From contig JACPJX010000040.1 of the NCBI GenBank assembly GCA_016187365.1, forward strand, positions 1-14,770: a stretch of 14,770 bases of DNA, written 5' to 3'. The DNA is from Candidatus Aenigmatarchaeota archaeon (lineage in GTDB: Archaea > Aenigmatarchaeota > Aenigmatarchaeia > GW2011-AR5). This document shows, in pieces, positions 12,213 to 14,770 of the stretch (its first letter is position 1; each line of letters opens with the position of its first letter). The notes beneath the pieces were generated by a model that worked only from the letters and a program-made list of their open reading frames with translations, had not been told where the DNA came from and did not search any database. Made by a program: the position numbers and the translations under genes.

Positions 12213-13012
12213 TGAACATGAAAATAAAAATAATCGAGAAGAGCGATTCGAAGATGAGGTTCACGCTTGAGGACTCGTCGCCGGCATTTGCCAATGCGCT
12301 CAGAAGGATAATGATGAACGAAATCCCGGTGCTTGCCATAGAAAACGTCGACATTGAGGAGAACAGCTCCGGGCTCTTTGACGAGATGCTTGCCCACAGG
12401 CTCGGGCTGATACCGCTCACGTTCCCGGAGAAATTCAACTCCAAGGAAGAATGCAAGTGCGACGGCAGGGGGTGCAGCATGTGCGAAGTGACGCTTGTGC
12501 TCGACAAGACGGGGCCTTGCACAGTCCTTGCAAGCGACATGAAATCAACAAACGACGACGTCAGGTCTTTTGACGGGAACATACCGATAGCCGAGCTGCT
12601 TGACGGCCAGAAAATCAGGCTGGAGGCGACCGCCAATCTCGGCCGCGGCACCCAGCACATGAAATGGCAGTCATCCGTCGTCGGGTACAGGTACATGGCG
12701 AACGTGAGGATACATCCCGACAGGGACGGCGATGTCGAAAGCTACACTATAGACGTCTGCCCGAAAAACGTCTTCGAGAAGAAGGAAAGCGGGATAAAAG
12801 TTGCAAGGCCCGAGAACTGCAACCTGTGCATGAGGTGCGTTGAAGTCGCGAAAGACAACGCGGCAGTCGTGTCGCCCGATGAAAGCAGTTTCATATTCAA
12901 GGTCGAAAGCGTTTCCAGTCTGCCCGCCTGCGACATACTGGAAAAGGCCATAGAGCAGATAGAGACAAGGGCGGAGGAATTCATCTCAGGCTTCAAGAAA
13001 GCCGCCAGATGA
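12212..13012 (+). CDS. rpoD: DNA-directed RNA polymerase subunit D (Rpb3), with Fe-S domain
   Basis: Assembly subunit that dimerises with L, counterpart of bacterial alpha and Rpb3; 266 residues. The N-terminal dimerization core carries FANALRRIMMNEIPV and LAHRLGLIPLTFP. An inserted domain has Cys81, 83, 88 and 91 (CxCx4Cx2C), a zinc-like set as in Rpb3. A second set, Cys183, 203, 206, 209 (Cx19Cx2Cx2C), has the spacing I recall for the 4Fe-4S cluster of the Sulfolobus D subunit, so a cluster is likely. ATG 12212 overlaps the S11 stop; ATG 12218 is the alternative and fits the GGGTG spacing better. A long non-coding stretch follows in place of immediate L18e. Confidence 0.95.
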   Translation: MNMKIKIIEKSDSKMRFTLEDSSPAFANALRRIMMNEIPVLAIENVDIEENSSGLFDEMLAHRLGLIPLTFPEKFNSKEECKCDGRGCSMCEVTLVLDKTGPCTVLASDMKSTNDDVRSFDGNIPIAELLDGQKIRLEATANLGRGTQHMKWQSSVVGYRYMANVRIHPDRDGDVESYTIDVCPKNVFEKKESGIKVARPENCNLCMRCVEVAKDNAAVVSPDESSFIFKVESVSSLPACDILEKAIEQIETRAEEFISGFKKAAR

Positions 13013-13063
13013 CACTTATAATAATTGAGGATAAATTAACACTAAGTCTCAACAGAACGGAAG

Positions 13064-13153
13064 TCCTCAAAGAATATTAAGTTCTTTGGGACGTCAGAAA
13101 GCAAAGATTTCTGCACGTTCTTTGAGATCCCGGAGGGATTGAAGATTCCTCCG
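13064..13153 (+). repeat. Three-hairpin module, structural counterpart of the S28e-leader module
   Basis: Hairpins: TCC-[T]-CAAAGAA...TTCTTTG-GGA (13064-13091); ACGT-CAGAAA...TTTCTG-[C]-ACGT (13091-13118); CGGAGGGAT-TGAAG-ATTCCTCCG (13131-13153). Order, single-base bulge positions and the ATCC before the third hairpin match the module at 9478-9600, although stem sequences differ. CTCAAAGAA (13066-13074) can also pair with TTCTTTGAG (13118-13126), giving an alternative fold. Confidence 0.65.
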
Positions 13154-13389
13154 AGGACCATGCGGGGGTACCCAAGGCAGCTTTTCCAAAAAGTTGCATC
13201 AAAAGGGAAAGTTGTGGGAATCTGGTCAAAGGGGCAGGACTTAAGATAAAGACAAGACTTGAAGCAAGAAATCCTGTGGCTTAGTGTCTGCGAGAGTTCA
13301 AACGCAGAGAAGGAAGTGTCCTTCTCTACCGTTCTACTCATCCTCTATTATGAGGAAGTAGAAAGCGTGAACAAATCTCTCCCCCCGCA

Positions 13390-13453
13390 CTGGTTTTCCC
13401 TTCGGGAAAAACCAGACACCCCCCTCGCTGGTTTTCCCTCCGGGAAAAACCAG
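13390..13453 (+). repeat. Tandem pair of CTGGTTTTCCC hairpins
   Basis: CTGGTTTTCCC-(TTC or TCC)-GGGAAAAACCAG occurs at 13390-13415 and 13428-13453, differing at one loop base. Each copy is an 11-bp stem with one bulged A and a triloop. Period 38 bp; C-rich runs (CCCCC) flank both. Confidence 0.85.
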
Positions 13454-13550
13454 ATACCCCCACTAAACAGAAATCCCCCTCTGAATCGGAAACCCTGACA
13501 GATGATCAGGGCCCCAACAGAATAGCAAGAAACACGACAGGATGATAATC

Positions 13551-13883
13551 ATGCCGAAACCGACAGGACCGATGAATCCACTAGTGATAGAAATAGCATC
13601 CGGAATCAGGAAGAAGTATCCGGACGTGGCAAGGCATCTCACCAGGCCCAGAAGAAAGAAACCGGGCGTCAACATGAATAAAATAAGCAGGTCCAGCCAG
13701 GACAACGACGTCGTGATAGTCCCGGGCGCATGCCTCGGGGAAGGCTCGATGGAAAGGAAAGTCACGGTTTACGCCATGAAGTTCAGTTCTTCGGCGAGGA
13801 AGAAGATAGAGGCGAAGGGCGGCAAGTGCCTGCCCCTGTCGCAGCTCATGAAGGACGGCGCAAAGGGAAGGATACTCATATGA
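13551..13883 (+). CDS. rpl18e: 50S ribosomal protein L18e (uL15 family)
   Basis: Large-subunit protein of 110 residues related to bacterial L15. It has TGPMNPLVIEIASGIRKK at the start, a basic RRKKPGVNMNKISR segment, then VVIVPGACLGEG and the KVTVYAMKFSSSARKKIEAKG stretch, with the final GRILI. ATG 13551 is chosen over ATG 13542: it lies seven bases after AGGATG and matches the short family N-terminus. It restarts the RpoD-L18e-L13-S9 cluster after the 530-bp non-coding spacer. Confidence 0.95.
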   Translation: MPKPTGPMNPLVIEIASGIRKKYPDVARHLTRPRRKKPGVNMNKISRSSQDNDVVIVPGACLGEGSMERKVTVYAMKFSSSARKKIEAKGGKCLPLSQLMKDGAKGRILI

Positions 13884-13920
13884 ATATAAGATGGGATACG
13901 ACGCACGGAGTGCGGGGTAT

Positions 13921-14310
13921 ATGAAGACGATAGACGGCACGAATTCGATAATGGGAAGGCTTGCCTCGACGACGGCCAAACAGCTTCTCAGTGGCGAGAA
14001 GATAACAATAGTCAACGCCGAGAAGGCCATAATAACAGGGGACAGGAAGCAGATAGTCAACGACTATCTGGAGAGGAGGAGGCGCGGCTCGGCGCATCAC
14101 GGCCCGTTCTTCCCGACAAGGCCGGACATGATAGTAAGAAGGTGCGTACGCGGAATGCTCCCCTACAAGACGAACAGGGGGCGGCTCGCGATGAAGAATC
14201 TCCGGGTGTCGATAGGAGGCTCCGGAGGGGAAAAAATCAGCCAGAAACAGGTGAAGACAAGCTTTGTCACGGTTGGCGACGTTGCAGAGGCGCTGGGGTG
14301 GAGGAAATGA
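13921..14310 (+). CDS. rpl13: 50S ribosomal protein L13 (uL13)
   Basis: Large-subunit protein, 129 residues. IMGRLASTTAKQLLSGE is followed by IVNAEKAIITG and RRRGSAHHGPFFPTRPDMIVRR, then RGMLPYKTNRGRLAMKNLRV, all family signatures. ATG 13921 is chosen since archaeal L13 begins a few residues before the IxGRLAS block and GGAGTG lies seven bases upstream; ATG 13891 would add ten residues. The stop overlaps the S9 start (ATGA). Confidence 0.95.
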   Translation: MKTIDGTNSIMGRLASTTAKQLLSGEKITIVNAEKAIITGDRKQIVNDYLERRRRGSAHHGPFFPTRPDMIVRRCVRGMLPYKTNRGRLAMKNLRVSIGGSGGEKISQKQVKTSFVTVGDVAEALGWRK

Positions 14311-14750
14311 CAGAAGTAACGACCCAGGAACCGGAAAAGAAGAAGAGAAAGCCTGTCATAAAGATGGGCAAGAGAAAGAAAGCCGTGGCCACGGCAATCA
14401 TAAGAGAGGGGACAGGAAAATTCATTATCAACAAGAAACCTTTCGACGCCGTGGAGCCGAGGTACATGAGGCTCAGGCTGAAGGAGCCGGTAACAATCGC
14501 TGGCGAGCTTGCGAACGGCATTGACATAACAGTCAGGGTCAAGGGGGGCGGCGTCTGGGGGCAGATAGACGCGGCGCGGACGGCCACGGCAAACGCACTT
14601 GTCGCGTGGCACAAGAGCGACTCCCTGAAGAATGCTTATATCGACTACGACAGGTCAATAATGGTCTCAGACTCGCGGAGAACCGAGCCCCACAAGCCTT
14701 CAAGGTCGACGGCAGGCCCCCGGCGCAGCAAGCAGCAATCCAAACGATAA
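14307..14750 (+). CDS. rps9: 30S ribosomal protein S9 (uS9)
   Basis: Small-subunit head protein, 147 residues, whose C-terminal tail reaches the P-site tRNA. GKRKKAVATAIIREGTGKF, then FDAVEPRYMRLRLKEPV, VKGGGVWGQIDAARTATANAL, and DSRRTEPHKPS mark the family. The N-terminus has about 18 extra lysine/glutamate-rich residues before the core. The tail ends SKQQSKR; archaeal S9 usually ends KSYR, so the penultimate aromatic is missing, though the final Arg is kept. ATG 14307 overlaps the L13 stop. The next 20 bases to the window end hold no gene start; RpoN would be expected after it. Confidence 0.95.
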   Translation: MTEVTTQEPEKKKRKPVIKMGKRKKAVATAIIREGTGKFIINKKPFDAVEPRYMRLRLKEPVTIAGELANGIDITVRVKGGGVWGQIDAARTATANALVAWHKSDSLKNAYIDYDRSIMVSDSRRTEPHKPSRSTAGPRRSKQQSKR

Positions 14751-14770
14751 GGCTTGTTGCTATCTGGAAA

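Larger units (their letters stand above)
13013..13541 (+). ncRNA. Non-coding, hairpin-rich spacer between RpoD and L18e; possible structured RNA or long leader
   Basis: This 530-bp stretch has no supported gene. TATA-like CTTATAATAA (13015) and ATAAATTA (13031-13038) could start a transcript near 13040-13060. Inverted repeats then follow closely: 13064-13091, 13089-13120, 13131-13153, GCAGCTTTT-CCA-AAAAGTTGC 13177-13197, TCTGCG/CGCAGA 13287-13308, AGAGAAGGA-AGTG-TCCTTCTCT 13306-13327, a 12-bp stem with a 2-nt bulge 13332-13363, two tandem hairpins 13390-13453, and CCCTGA/TCAGGG 13493-13511. I looked for RNase P and SRP RNA signatures and found none. Whether it is a separate RNA or the leader of L18e-L13-S9 cannot be told. 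Confidence 0.45.

Noticed and set aside
13042..13341. Minus-strand open frame of 99 codons in the RpoD-L18e spacer, and a plus-strand one at 13259-13498
   Set aside because: Both run through stacked hairpins, show no recognisable protein features and have no initiation signals.
13390..13453. CRISPR array
   Set aside because: Only two hairpin copies with a short C-rich linker; repeats are strongly palindromic and there are no spacer-sized unique sequences or cas genes.
13013..13541. RNase P RNA or SRP RNA
   Set aside because: A GGAAGTCC resembles RNase P region CR-I, but the other conserved regions are missing, and the SRP helix-8 motif is absent on both strands.

Overview
The window is archaeal. 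It carries archaeal/eukaryote-type ribosomal proteins (eL10-type L10e, L7Ae, S28e, L24e, S27e, L18e), RNA polymerase subunits D and K, aIF2-alpha, Nop10 and a PAC2-family protein. Many genes have a TATA box 25-30 bp before an ATG with no Shine-Dalgarno, and one tRNA carries BHB-type introns. The lineage cannot be fixed from sequence alone. The fused S13-S4 gene, the intron-rich tRNA and the shuffled ribosomal clusters suggest a divergent group, perhaps DPANN/Micrarchaeota-like, but that is a guess.

Layout. 1-1453: a long, eukaryote-like GMP synthase facing a tRNA-Ser(GGA) with introns in both the D-loop and the anticodon loop. 1512-4827: a CPA2 cation/proton antiporter, L10e, and an ABC-2 ATPase/permease pair. 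4858-5163: an orphan gene. 5165-5940 (minus): RpoK-S2. 5999-8921 (minus): S27e, aIF2-alpha, Nop10 and PAC2, a conserved archaeal cluster, here split between S27e and aIF2-alpha by two plus-strand orphan genes. 9130-9987: L7Ae-S28e-L24e. 10048-10260: another orphan. 10271-10726 (minus): a two-CBS-domain protein. 10903-14750: the S13/S4-S11-RpoD-L18e-L13-S9 cluster, with S13 and S4 fused in one reading frame and about 540 bp of non-coding, hairpin-rich DNA between RpoD and L18e.

The most unusual signal is between the genes. The spacers before L10e, L7Ae, S28e, S13-S4 and L18e are packed with near-perfect inverted repeats. Before L10e and before L7Ae there are tandem pairs of palindromes of about 40-50 bp, built on TATAGT...ACTATA ends and on GTGAAAC or CAAAGAA arms. 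Before S28e and L18e there are multi-hairpin modules that keep the same hairpin order and bulge positions although the stem sequences differ, as expected of a conserved fold. One hairpin design, a CAAAGAA/TTCTTTG stem with a single-base bulge and a changing outer helix, occurs at four ribosomal-protein loci. The S28e module is bracketed by an 11-bp direct repeat of the S28e start region, as if inserted there.

The orphan genes at 4858, 7773 and 8174 look AT-richer than their neighbours, have their own TATA boxes and share an LYD(D/Q)(F/Y)xG motif. The largest also has an HEGYH (HExxH-type) motif. They may be a lineage-specific family placed into conserved translation clusters.
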